The translations under genes and the position numbers were made by a program. Shown here in pieces: positions 7,354 to 15,252 of a DNA stretch of 35,361 bases (positions are counted from its first letter, which is position 1; each line of letters begins with the position of its first letter). Origin of the DNA: Pseudomonadota bacterium (GTDB taxonomy: Bacteria > Pseudomonadota > Gammaproteobacteria > Burkholderiales > Burkholderiaceae_E); NCBI GenBank assembly GCA_023389175.1, contig JAEWEW010000226.1, positions 1 to 35,361 on the forward strand, in the 5' to 3' direction. The notes under the pieces were generated by a model. It was not told where the DNA came from. It was given only the letters and a program-made list of their open reading frames with translations, and ran no database searches.

Positions 7354-9239
7354 TCAAAGCACTTCAGTGCCGCCACCAGCCTCGCGCCGTCGAAAGGCTT
7401 GGACAGTAGGGTGGTCCTGGAAGGCAGTAGATGAGCAAGGTTCTCGGCCTCTATCTCCGCCGTAATTAGGACAGCTGGTGCACAGTAGCCAATTACCTCC
7501 CGGATCTGCCCTATCGCGTCAATCCCGTTTTCCTCGCTTTGAAGGTGAAAGTCTGCAACGATCGCATGAATCTGTCGTTGAGAAAGAACCTCGTCCGCAA
7601 GGATGCAGGAAATGCGCTCACCGCTAACATACACGATGCCCCACGCCTCGAACTGCGTTTCGATTGCAGATCGAACTTGGAAATCATCCTCGATCAAGAC
7701 CACGCATGCGTCGCGTAGTCCTCGGGCAAGGGAGCCAGTAGATGCCGACCCAAGAATGCGTTCAGTCTGCACCGGCTGACTATCGCACCTGACGTCGGCT
7801 ATCGACAACGAGAAAGTGGTCCCGTGATTCACTCGGGACCTCAGCTTGATCGAATGCCCTTCCAGGGTTAGGAGTGACTGCTTTACCAGGTACAGCCCAA
7901 GTCCGTCCCCGCCATGCCTTCCCTCCTCCACCGCGTTGACTCGGAAGAATGGCTCCCACACCTTCTCGAGAAACTCAGCTTCAATTCCCTTCCCCGTATC
8001 GACGACCCGAATCACACAGTGCTTTTCATCATGGAAGCATCCGACCACTATCCCCATCCGCCGCCCGGCCCTAGGCTCCGTGAACTTGACGGCATTTGCC
8101 ACAAGATTGCATAACGCGCGAAGCAGTACCTGCTCATCGGTCCGAACGAGGATGCTCTCCTTCGGGAATCGCACGTGGAGCTCAATCCCCTTCTTCTCTG
8201 CCTCGACCCTGAACAGATCGTCTATTCGGGAGAGCACCGACTCGATTGACACCCACGACTTGTTAACTGGCTCGCGGTCCGCCTGATACCTCGCTGCCAT
8301 TAAGAGGTGCTCCAGGGTCCCTCCGAGAGCCCGGATCGATTCAAGAACGTGCGATGCTTGGCAACGCACTGCCTGCAACTTCCGTTCATTGAGTTTCTGC
8401 ACAAGCACTTCAGCGTGGATAGCGGCGGACAACATCGGCTGACGCAAGTCGTGACTAACGGCTGCCATTAATCGCGTCTTCTCAGCCGAGGCCTCCTCCA
8501 ACGCTCCTGCGCGCAACTCCAGTTGGGCGTGAGCCTCCTCGATCAGCCTACGCTGCAGAAAGAGATGACGCTCCCGAAATTCTATGGATCTCGCGAGTAG
8601 AACCCCAAGACCATTTGCGACCAGAAGGTAGATGACCGTTCGAATTGCAGGTTCATGCATGTTGGTAAGGCGCGAACCGAACATCGAGAAGACGCTCCCT
8701 ATGCTCCCGACTGCCACGGCTACGCCGATTGGCAGCCGACCGAACCCATACAGAACGAGGATCGCTAGAACCGGGACCGGGTTAATCAACGTCTGAGCCG
8801 CGTTGTCACGTAGAAGCCTCATCACTGAAACCATTCCAACGATCGCGATACATCCGAACGTCCCAATGAGCGGCGTGTACGCTCGCAGTACGCGCTCAGG
8901 GTACCGCAGCACCAACAACGCCATCGCTGCCAAGAGGCTAATCGCTATAACGCGGCGGATAGTGGCAGCTAAGGTAGAGATGCCGTAGGCTATTTCTAAT
9001 GCGCCGAAGACGATATACACGGCGATGCCAACCATACACGCGGTTCCAACGGCTTGCAGCCCGGCCAAGCGGAAGTCATTCAGGAACTGGCGTTCCATCG
9101 AAGCGTCACTAAACGCTTCCGGAAGAGCGCGCCGCCTTACGTGCGTAAGCCAATCCAACGCTGGACGGATTAACAGGCCTCCACCTGCCTCTGGATTCGC
9201 ATCGGACAGGGTTTCGGTGCTCCTGGCCTCCATCTCCAT
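7347..9239 (-). CDS. hybrid sensor histidine kinase with C-terminal receiver domain, multi-pass membrane sensor
   Basis: This 630-residue protein has a cytoplasmic N-terminal tail, then about six membrane helices (residues 60-215), a short coiled coil, and a HisKA domain with the H-box AVSHDLRQPM (phospho-His near residue 263). The HATPase domain has LCNLVANAVKFT, DTGKGI and GDGLGLYLV. A complete receiver domain at the end has IEDD, VADFHL with the phospho-Asp, and LLSKPFD. No large periplasmic loop is visible, so the signal is probably a membrane or hydrophobic ligand. No HPt domain follows. ATG 9239 is chosen because GGAG lies 6 bases before it. Starts at ATG 9251 or TTG 9263 lack a site. 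The gene is divergent from the acyltransferase gene and has low-GC codon use. The partner regulator is not identified. Confidence 0.88.
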   Translation of the reverse strand: MEMEARSTETLSDANPEAGGGLLIRPALDWLTHVRRRALPEAFSDASMERQFLNDFRLAGLQAVGTACMVGIAVYIVFGALEIAYGISTLAATIRRVIAISLLAAMALLVLRYPERVLRAYTPLIGTFGCIAIVGMVSVMRLLRDNAAQTLINPVPVLAILVLYGFGRLPIGVAVAVGSIGSVFSMFGSRLTNMHEPAIRTVIYLLVANGLGVLLARSIEFRERHLFLQRRLIEEAHAQLELRAGALEEASAEKTRLMAAVSHDLRQPMLSAAIHAEVLVQKLNERKLQAVRCQASHVLESIRALGGTLEHLLMAARYQADREPVNKSWVSIESVLSRIDDLFRVEAEKKGIELHVRFPKESILVRTDEQVLLRALCNLVANAVKFTEPRAGRRMGIVVGCFHDEKHCVIRVVDTGKGIEAEFLEKVWEPFFRVNAVEEGRHGGDGLGLYLVKQSLLTLEGHSIKLRSRVNHGTTFSLSIADVRCDSQPVQTERILGSASTGSLARGLRDACVVLIEDDFQVRSAIETQFEAWGIVYVSGERISCILADEVLSQRQIHAIVADFHLQSEENGIDAIGQIREVIGYCAPAVLITAEIEAENLAHLLPSRTTLLSKPFDGARLVAALKCFDQ

Positions 9240-9370
9240 CGTGATCTCCATGCAAGGCGGCAAGAGGCCTCAGTGGCCTTTGTCCATGGTAGCCGCCCCC
9301 TTAGTGGGGCAAAGTTCGCGACAGTGAACGGTAGATTGCGCCTTTTTCGGGGGCAGCCCCACGTTTAGGC

Positions 9371-9399
9371 TTGATGACCTAGTCCAAAGGACCTACATT
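9371..9399 (+). promoter_or_regulatory. candidate sigma70 promoter TTGATG-N17-TACATT
   Basis: TTGATG (9371-9376) and TACATT (9394-9399) are separated by exactly 17 bases, each matching four of six consensus positions. Transcription would begin near 9406, giving a leader of about 318 bases before the acyltransferase ATG. Confidence 0.4.
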
Positions 9400-9551
9400 C
9401 GTGGCTGGCGGGCCCACGCCGATCGCAGGGGTAGAGTGTGCAGAAACGGCTGATTCAGGAGAAGCATCTGAGCAGCGCCCTCCTGCTGCCATATCCCCTC
9501 GAAGACGGCTTCGTTCTTTCCGTTAGTTCGAATAGTCTCGCGGAACCGAGT

Positions 9552-9575
9552 TGCATTCCTGAGTATTTGAATGCA
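9552..9575. promoter_or_regulatory. perfect inverted repeat TGCATTC-N10-GAATGCA, candidate operator
   Basis: Two 7-base arms (9552-9558 and 9569-9575) are exactly complementary and centred 160 bases before the acyltransferase start. The arm centres lie 17 bases apart, which would suit a dimeric DNA-binding protein. It is not followed by a T-run, so a terminator is unlikely. Confidence 0.45.
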
Positions 9576-9662
9576 GACGGGAGTGGTCCGAAGCTGAGTA
9601 GACGAGTCCGCCTGGGCTGTGTGCGATATCGTCGATTTTCCCGTGCGTCGGATCGAAAGGCC

Positions 9663-9668
9663 TATAAA
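9663..9668 (+). promoter_or_regulatory. possible -10 box (TATAAA) of the acyltransferase gene
   Basis: TATAAA lies 55 bases before ATG 9724 in otherwise mixed sequence. The -35 region at the right distance (about 9639-9645, TCCCGTG) is poor, which would suit a promoter that needs an activator. Confidence 0.3.
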
Positions 9669-9723
9669 GAGCCTTCCTTGGTCAAGCTGACGTCACACAC
9701 AGCTGTCAGAGAGGAATTGTTCA

Positions 9724-10488
9724 ATGGAGTTTCGGCATCTGGCCGCAGCGCAAGCTGCACCACGCCTTCGTATCCGTATTGCGCGTACTGAAGAACAGAT
9801 TCAGCAAGCAGTTGCCGTAAGGTATCAAGCGTACGCTGAGAAGCTAAGCGGACTAGCTAGCGATGTCGCGATCAAGGAGGATCTAGACCGGACGCTAAAT
9901 CCTGTGATCCTCCTCGCCGAGGAGGCTAGCTCCGGCAAAGTTCTAGCGACAGCTCGGCTCAACTCGGGACCGGGTATCCGCGATCTCCTGGCTCAGATCG
10001 AGCTCCCTGAGGAGTACTCGGAGGACAGACTGGGTTACTTCTCCCGCATGGCGGCCGTCGGCGACCCTATATCTAAGAAGATCGCGCGGGGCCTGCTTCA
10101 CAAAGCACTGCTTCAGATCTGCATGGCCAAGCAGATCGATCGGATGCTTCTGCTTGTCGGGTCTGTTCGTAGCAAGTTGTACATGCCCTGGGGCTTCACT
10201 CCGGTCTTTGGGAGCGAGACGCGGCCAGAGATGATGCACGGCCGGCCAGTGAATCTCTATCAACTCGAAACCCGAAAGGCCGAGCAGAAAGCTCTTGAGC
10301 TCGGTGGACCGCTGCATGAGTTCCTCTTTAAGGTCGCCCACGACGAGATTGAGATTTTTAATAGCCTAAGCAGCATCCCGAGCAGACAGTCTGGTTCGGA
10401 CGCGGTTCCCCCTCGTCGTACCCTCGAGCTGGTAGAAGCTCTGAGCGCTGGCATTAGTGGACCAATTACCATTTCCCGCGCCAGTTAG
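9724..10488 (+). CDS. N-acyl amino acid synthase-like (FeeM / autoinducer-synthase-like) GNAT acyltransferase
   Basis: The 254-residue protein has a GNAT-like fold in residues 15-175. AVRYQAY (R33, Y34, Y37) resembles the Arg and aromatic positions at the N-terminus of FeeM and LuxI-type enzymes, and an acidic DLDRTLNP loop follows. VLATARLN (73-80) matches the beta-4 strand, YFSRMAAVGD (105-114) the acyl-carrier binding strand, and KLYMPWGF (151-158) the usual Y..GF end. Such enzymes transfer an acyl chain from acyl-ACP to an amino acid or a homoserine lactone precursor. The exact product cannot be read here. The C-terminal 75 residues are extra and unrecognised. GAGAGGAA lies at a good distance before the ATG. 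Context (sensor kinase, c-di-GMP enzyme) suggests a signal molecule, which is inference. Confidence 0.72.
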   Translation: MEFRHLAAAQAAPRLRIRIARTEEQIQQAVAVRYQAYAEKLSGLASDVAIKEDLDRTLNPVILLAEEASSGKVLATARLNSGPGIRDLLAQIELPEEYSEDRLGYFSRMAAVGDPISKKIARGLLHKALLQICMAKQIDRMLLLVGSVRSKLYMPWGFTPVFGSETRPEMMHGRPVNLYQLETRKAEQKALELGGPLHEFLFKVAHDEIEIFNSLSSIPSRQSGSDAVPPRRTLELVEALSAGISGPITISRAS

Positions 10489-10503
10489 GCATGCGCGCGT
10501 TGT

Positions 10504-10521
10504 ACCGCCTATCGTGGCGGT
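10504..10521. terminator. hairpin after the acyltransferase gene
   Basis: ACCGCC (10504-10509) and GGCGGT (10516-10521) form a 6-bp stem with loop TATCGT, 16 bases after the stop codon. No T-run follows, so it may only slow transcription or protect the mRNA end. Confidence 0.3.
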
Positions 10522-10607
10522 CAGCCCGATTGTCCGGTAAGGAGGTGCCGTTTAGCGCTGGGCTCATACGCTAGCGGAGTCGACATCAAGTTCGGTCCGC
10601 AGCTTTC

Positions 10608-13580
10608 ATGGCCTTCGGTCGGTTTCGCATCCCCATATCACGCATACTCGGGCCGGCCATCGCTGTGGCCACCGTCTGCTTTGCAGCTTGGATCGCGCTA
10701 TCGCTCTTGAGTCTTTCGGCATCCTCCCTGCCGTTGAAGGCCTTGGACCTACGACTTGCATCGAAGGCACAGATTCAGTCCTTCCTCAACGCGACGGGCA
10801 GCAGCAGCCTCGACACTGAGTTCCATAGCGCTCAGGACAGCGAGGAAGCGACACAAGGGCGAAAGCTGTTCTTGAAACTCCGAATCGCCTTTGAGACGCC
10901 ACCCGATGAGCGGGTAATCCTAGAGCTGAAGAAGCTGCACCCATCGCAGTGGCAGGTCTGGCTGTCTAACCTGACGCCCTCAGGCGTGAAGTTCTACACG
11001 CGCCTTCCATTGGAGAGCGGTACAAGGGGCTCGTTGGTAGATTTGCCGGCAAGCCTTATCCAAGCCGAGGTCGATTTACTCCTTGAGGCGAAAAGCCCGT
11101 CGGCGCGCAGACCAAAGATCCGAGCATGGAGCGAATCGGAACTGTCGAAGTCAGAGAACTATGCCCGGTACCTAAACGGATCAGCGATGGGCATCCTGCT
11201 GTTCCTGACGGCCTTCGGGACCATCATAGCGATCATTGCGAAAGATAAGACCTTTCTTTATTTCGGAGCTTGGTCGTTCGTTTCATTGCGGACGATCGCC
11301 GTCAATGAGGGCTGGGCGACCGGTTGGCTGTTCGATACTCTTAGCGAGAAGACACTCCCGATAGCTCTCGCCGGCTCACTTTCCCTTTACGGCTTGTTCA
11401 CCGCATTGCTGTTTCGCTCCTTGTTCGAGCGAGAACTACGCTTTAGCCTGAATGGCCGGCTCTTAAACGTAGTTTGCGCAGCGTTCGTTCTGATGGCAGT
11501 CCTCGCTCCCTTGTGGGAGTCCCCGTACTACTACCGTACGGTATGGGCCATCTCGGGATTAGCCATGCTACTTGTGGCTTCTTCGTTCCTGTTCTCGCTT
11601 GGTTCCTCTAGTTCAAACGTATATCGATGGTACGCCGCGTTCTGGGTCACGATGCTTGCCGGCCTTGGAGGTGAAATCGCGTACACGGCGGGACTCTTTA
11701 GAGCGCCCCATGCGCTGCTCAACGTCCAGACCGGGACAGTCGCGAGCGCTATGCTGATGGCGATCACAGTTGCGCAACGGTTCTTGGTCGAAAGAATAGA
11801 GCGACAAAGAGCACAGGAGGCGGAGATCCATGCAATGCAGGATCTTGCGAACACTTACGAGTCGATGCCGATCGGCTTGTTTCGTATGGATGAGTCTGGC
11901 GCCATCTCGCTCCACAACGCCGCCTTTAGTGAGATGTTTCAGCTTTCCACTTCTGATAAGAAGGCGGATCTCAGGGCGCAATCTCTCTTCGGTGCGGCGG
12001 GGTTTGACGCTCTACTGGACCTATATAGAGCTAGCACCGGAGATAGCCGAGCCACCATCATCGTGTGCTGCGACGATGGCTCTGACGCAAGACGTCACCT
12101 CCAGTTTACGGCACGACGGGGAGATGGCTGCTTGGAAGGCTCCGTCCAAGACGTAACCGCCCGGGTCACCGCAGAAGCCAGCCTCGCCCGCCTGATTGAT
12201 CACGACCCGCAGACCAAGGCTCTCAACCAGAGAGGCCTGAACGATGCGGTGAAGCGCGCCATGCAGATGGCCGCCAGCGGAGTGCCGTGCGCGCTGGTCG
12301 AGCTCGACATTGACCGGTTCAAGACGCTGAACGACCTTTACGGCCACCTCGTCGGGGATCAGTTGCTCTCGGCCGTTTGCGACCGCTTGATAGTGGCGGC
12401 CGGCCCCAACGCCGAGATCGCCCGGATCGGGGACTCGTTCCGGATCGTGCTCTTCCGATGCGATGCGCAGGGCTCGGTTGCCGCGGCGGAGAGGATGCAT
12501 CGAGCGGTGAGCAACCAACCGCTGGAGGTTGCAGGCCGGATCCTGACGGTCAGCGCCAGCGTCGGAGTGGTGCCCTTCGAACATGGCATGGATGTGCGCG
12601 ACGTCATCGCCGCGAGCTCGCAGGCCTGCGCGGAGGCGAAGTCACGCGGCCGCAACCGGGTGGTCCACATGGCGCGCCAGGACATGGCGCTTCGCGGCTA
12701 CCTGGAGGAGCTGAAGGTCCAGGAGAACCTGCAGGACAAGCTGAACTCGCAGCGTTTCTACCTGGAGTTCCAGCCGATCGTCTCGTTCCGCTCCGCATTC
12801 GAGACGCTCAACTACGAGGTGCTGGTCCGGATGCGTGGTGAGGACGGCGCGACGATCTCGCCCGGCCGATTCATCCCGGCGGCCGAGCGCAACGGCCAGA
12901 TGTCGCTGATCGACCGCTGGGTGCTCCTGAAGACGCTGCATTGGCTCCAGGACCACCCGCATCACCTCAAGCGCCTGGACTACGCCACGATCAACCTCAG
13001 CGGCGCCTCGTTGAACGACGCGCGCTTCGTCGACAACATCTTCGCGATGATGTCGGAGTTCCCCGGCGTCTTGAGCAAGCTCTGCTTCGAGATCACGGAG
13101 ACGGTGGCGCTGGCCGACCGGCGCGCGACCCGGCGCTTCTCGGAGCGGCTGCACTCGATGGGCGGCCGGATCGCCCTCGATGACTTCGGCGCCGGCTATA
13201 CCTCCTTCACGTACCTGCGCGAGATCGAGGCGGACATCATCAAGATCGACGGCAGCTTCGTGCGGGACATCAACCAGAATCCGGCCAACTTCGCCATCAC
13301 GCGGATGATCGTCGAGCTCTCGCATGAGCTGGGCAAGCGCTGCGTAGCCGAGTGGGCTGAGCACCCCGACGTCATCGCCACGCTGATGCAGCTCGGCGTC
13401 GACTTCGGCCAGGGCTACGCGCTGGCCCGCCCGATGGCGCCGGAGGCGCTCATCTTTGCGGGCAGCAGCGGCGACCTGGTCACGCAACCCAACGTGCGTG
13501 CGCTCCTCAAGGGAACGATCTCGCCGGAGCAGGTGGCGGCGGGGACGGCCTGGAGCGCGGGCCAGCCGGCCCTCTTCTGA
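10608..13580 (+). CDS. membrane sensor (7TMR-DISM-like) - PAS - degenerate GGDEF - EAL c-di-GMP phosphodiesterase
   Basis: The 990-residue protein starts with a membrane anchor (residues 10-36). A periplasmic region to about 190 and a block of seven or so helices to about 395 resemble 7TMR-DISM receptors. A PAS-like domain (about 400-515) follows. The GGDEF domain (about 525-690) has IGDSF at residues 607-611 where GGDEF is expected, so cyclase activity is unlikely. The EAL domain (about 705-965) keeps catalytic features: E737 in EVL, the Asn of NLSG, the Glu of EITET, D858-D859 in DDFGAGY, the Lys of KIDGSFV and the Gln of GQGY. It should therefore hydrolyse c-di-GMP. Codon use changes from low-GC to native near residue 525. 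No clear Shine-Dalgarno precedes ATG 10608, and an in-frame TAG at 10572 rules out an upstream start. Confidence 0.88.
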   Translation: MAFGRFRIPISRILGPAIAVATVCFAAWIALSLLSLSASSLPLKALDLRLASKAQIQSFLNATGSSSLDTEFHSAQDSEEATQGRKLFLKLRIAFETPPDERVILELKKLHPSQWQVWLSNLTPSGVKFYTRLPLESGTRGSLVDLPASLIQAEVDLLLEAKSPSARRPKIRAWSESELSKSENYARYLNGSAMGILLFLTAFGTIIAIIAKDKTFLYFGAWSFVSLRTIAVNEGWATGWLFDTLSEKTLPIALAGSLSLYGLFTALLFRSLFERELRFSLNGRLLNVVCAAFVLMAVLAPLWESPYYYRTVWAISGLAMLLVASSFLFSLGSSSSNVYRWYAAFWVTMLAGLGGEIAYTAGLFRAPHALLNVQTGTVASAMLMAITVAQRFLVERIERQRAQEAEIHAMQDLANTYESMPIGLFRMDESGAISLHNAAFSEMFQLSTSDKKADLRAQSLFGAAGFDALLDLYRASTGDSRATIIVCCDDGSDARRHLQFTARRGDGCLEGSVQDVTARVTAEASLARLIDHDPQTKALNQRGLNDAVKRAMQMAASGVPCALVELDIDRFKTLNDLYGHLVGDQLLSAVCDRLIVAAGPNAEIARIGDSFRIVLFRCDAQGSVAAAERMHRAVSNQPLEVAGRILTVSASVGVVPFEHGMDVRDVIAASSQACAEAKSRGRNRVVHMARQDMALRGYLEELKVQENLQDKLNSQRFYLEFQPIVSFRSAFETLNYEVLVRMRGEDGATISPGRFIPAAERNGQMSLIDRWVLLKTLHWLQDHPHHLKRLDYATINLSGASLNDARFVDNIFAMMSEFPGVLSKLCFEITETVALADRRATRRFSERLHSMGGRIALDDFGAGYTSFTYLREIEADIIKIDGSFVRDINQNPANFAITRMIVELSHELGKRCVAEWAEHPDVIATLMQLGVDFGQGYALARPMAPEALIFAGSSGDLVTQPNVRALLKGTISPEQVAAGTAWSAGQPALF

Positions 13581-13719
13581 CCCGCCGCGGCGCTCCGCCG
13601 AACACCTTGCCGGACCGACGGCCGCTGGCCGGACGGTATCATCGCCCACCTGGGCAGCGCCACAAGCCCGCCCCGGCCGCGGGCGCCTGGCTCTGCCCTG
13701 AACGACACCCAGGGGCGAC

Positions 13720-15252
13720 ATGCAGCAGCAATCAGAGAACGTCGCGACAGCGGCTCCGGCAAGTCTCGTCATCCTCGTCGCGGATTGGCAGCCCGACGGT
13801 AAGGACCCGGCGCGCTCGGACGCGCTTCTCGAACGGATCGCGGCCCGGAAGGTCGCTCATGCACGCCTGCCCGTGACCGCTGACGGCCGCCTCGGCGGCG
13901 ATGCCTCCGGGATGCTTTCCGCGTGCACGCTGCTGCTGGACCTGCTACCCGAAGGAGAAGGGGCCAAGCGCGCAGCCCTGATTGCGGCAGCCCCTCTGCT
14001 TCCCGCCGCAGCGGTGATGTTGACCCTCGCGGACTATCGCCCGATCGGGCCGAGGTCCGCGGCGTCGTCGCGCCCTGATCGCTTCCTCGGGCTCGTGACG
14101 GGCAGCGATGCCGGATCCGACGGCACGCTGGTGGAGATCGTGGCTCCTGCAGGCGTCGCCCCGGAGGCGCTTGCGACGACGCAGCGCTTTGCGGCCTCAA
14201 TCGGCCTGCGTGGCCTGGCAGTTGGGGACTCGCCGGGATTCTTCGTCCAACGAGTCGCCGCCGCCTACCTGAACGAAGCGATGGCCCTGCTGGGCGACGG
14301 CGTTCCCGCGGCGAAGATCGAGGAAGCTTCGCTCGCCGCCGGCATGCGACGCCCTCCCCTTGCGATGCTCGACGAGCAGTCGTTGAAGCGGACCGACGAG
14401 CTGCTCCACGAGGAGCTGCATGAGCTCGAGGCCGCTGCCGGCGGTCATCACCATGGACATGGTCACGGCCACGAGCACGACCACGGGCACGACCACGGGC
14501 ATCGCGATGGACAGGGGCATGACCATGGGCACGACCATGGGCATGCGCATGGGCATGACCATCATCACGACCACGACCACGACCACGACCACGGACACGC
14601 GCACGACCATGGCCACGACCGCGATCATCGCCATGGGCAGGCCAAGGAACACAGCCATGCTCCAAGTCTGGGCGCTACCGCCAAGGCCCACGATCGGCCC
14701 CCTGCAGGCGCTGCCGCATCCACGACGAGCGCCGCTGCGCATGCGCACAAGCACGCGCACAAGGTGAAGAGCCGGCGGATGCCGGAATCCGCGGTCTACG
14801 TCATGGAGAAGATGGCGCACGGCTTTCGTCGCATGGGCAAGGCGGCGGGCGCCGGCTTCTACGAGTACGAGGACGACGGCACGGCTTCGTTGTGGTCGGG
14901 CCTGAAGGCGTTCGAGCGGCGCTCGGTGAAGATTCCCGACGAGGACGTGCGGGACCGACTGCTCCACATCCAGGCGGTCGAGACGATACGCTGCCGGGAG
15001 GAAGGGGTGATCGCCTCGCTGTCGGAGGCGGACTCGGCGGCAGTCGACGGATGGGGTTTTCCTGCCGCGGCGCGCGGTCCGGCCGGATGGATCGAGGCGA
15101 CCGGCATCGCTGCCTTCGTCGGCCGCAGCCGGGAGCTCGCGCAGCGCTACGGGGAACGCTTCGAGCCACCGCCCGGCCTGGGACGGCTCGCCGACGCCGG
15201 CGCGACGTCGCTCGGCGAGGGCGAAGCGCTGTCCGCCGCCGAACAAGGCTGA
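13720..15252 (+). CDS. 3-hydroxyacyl-CoA dehydrogenase-like protein with His-rich insert, probably catalytically altered
   Basis: The 510-residue product aligns by eye with FadB/FadJ-type dehydrogenase regions. Residues 1-165 are a worn Rossmann domain without GxGxxG, and the usual HFFNP segment is LVTGSD, so the catalytic His is missing. GDSPGFFVQRVAAAYLNEA (about 169-187) begins the first 3HCDH C-terminal domain, whose other half (GFRRMGKAAGAGFYEYE) appears near 367-383. Between them lies a 71-residue His/Asp/Gly block (243-313) with about 33 His, followed by an Ala-rich linker with a further His cluster. A second C-terminal domain (LLHIQAVETIRCREEGVI, GWGFP, GERFEPPPGL) ends the protein. 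CAGGGGCG precedes the ATG. Its stop overlaps the next start (TGATG). Metal binding or storage is plausible, and dehydrogenase activity doubtful. Confidence 0.78.
   Translation: MQQQSENVATAAPASLVILVADWQPDGKDPARSDALLERIAARKVAHARLPVTADGRLGGDASGMLSACTLLLDLLPEGEGAKRAALIAAAPLLPAAAVMLTLADYRPIGPRSAASSRPDRFLGLVTGSDAGSDGTLVEIVAPAGVAPEALATTQRFAASIGLRGLAVGDSPGFFVQRVAAAYLNEAMALLGDGVPAAKIEEASLAAGMRRPPLAMLDEQSLKRTDELLHEELHELEAAAGGHHHGHGHGHEHDHGHDHGHRDGQGHDHGHDHGHAHGHDHHHDHDHDHDHGHAHDHGHDRDHRHGQAKEHSHAPSLGATAKAHDRPPAGAAASTTSAAAHAHKHAHKVKSRRMPESAVYVMEKMAHGFRRMGKAAGAGFYEYEDDGTASLWSGLKAFERRSVKIPDEDVRDRLLHIQAVETIRCREEGVIASLSEADSAAVDGWGFPAAARGPAGWIEATGIAAFVGRSRELAQRYGERFEPPPGLGRLADAGATSLGEGEALSAAEQG
14446..14658 (+). 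repeat. degenerate tandem CAY-GAC/GGN codon repeat encoding the His-rich insert
   Basis: About 210 bases consist almost wholly of the hexamer family CAC/T-GAC or CAC/T-GGC, in frame with the dehydrogenase-like gene. Third positions vary (CAC and CAT, GGC and GGG), so it is not a fresh slippage expansion but a maintained coding repeat. It encodes residues 243-313. Confidence 0.85.

Larger units (their letters stand above)
9240..9723. other. 484-base divergent intergenic region between kinase and acyltransferase genes
   Basis: This is the only gene-free stretch over 300 bases. It contains two small dyads near the kinase start (AGGCC-TCAGT-GGCCT at 9265-9279 and GCCCC/GGGGC at 9295-9310) and a candidate plus-strand promoter at 9371-9399. 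It also holds a perfect 7-bp dyad at 9552-9575, an 8-base palindrome CGATATCG at 9624-9631, and a TATAAA box at 9663. A GTG-initiated 117-codon frame (9438-9791) crosses it, but it lacks recognisable protein features and overlaps the acyltransferase start. Confidence 0.6.
7325..12200. other. low-GC, atypical-codon segment (probable horizontally acquired block)
   Basis: Hand counts of sample 60-base lines give about 43-58% GC here, against about 62-68% in sampled lines of neighbouring genes. TTA, CTA, AGA and ATA codons, almost absent elsewhere in the window, are common in the kinase, the acyltransferase and the first half of the GGDEF-EAL gene. The left edge falls at the end of the exonuclease gene. 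The right edge falls inside the 10608-13580 gene, near the start of its GGDEF domain. I found no integrase, transposase or flanking direct repeats, and the tRNA is 7 kb away. Edges are approximate (within roughly 50-100 bases). Confidence 0.6.

Noticed and set aside
9438..9791. GTG-started 117-codon frame with an AGGGG site, overlapping the acyltransferase start
   Set aside because: Composition is Ser/Arg-rich with no recognisable features, and it overlaps 68 bases of a well-supported gene in another frame. A translated leader is conceivable but unsupported.
9724..10488. Calling the acyltransferase a LuxI homoserine-lactone synthase
   Set aside because: The length (254) and C-terminal extension differ, and the LuxI residue set is not clearly complete. 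The FeeM-like or general GNAT call is safer.
10541..10547. Strong AGGAGGT motif about 60 bases before the GGDEF-EAL gene
   Set aside because: No ATG or GTG lies at a suitable distance, and an in-frame TAG at 10572-10574 separates it from the gene. It is left as an orphan site.
14446..14658. Possible CRISPR or minisatellite array
   Set aside because: The repeats are short in-frame hexamers with no spacers and encode the His-rich insert.
14197..15246. Minus-strand frame with a Val/Met-rich, membrane-like stretch
   Set aside because: The hydrophobic run is the reverse complement of the His-rich codon repeat (CAY/GAC/GGC), not an independent gene.
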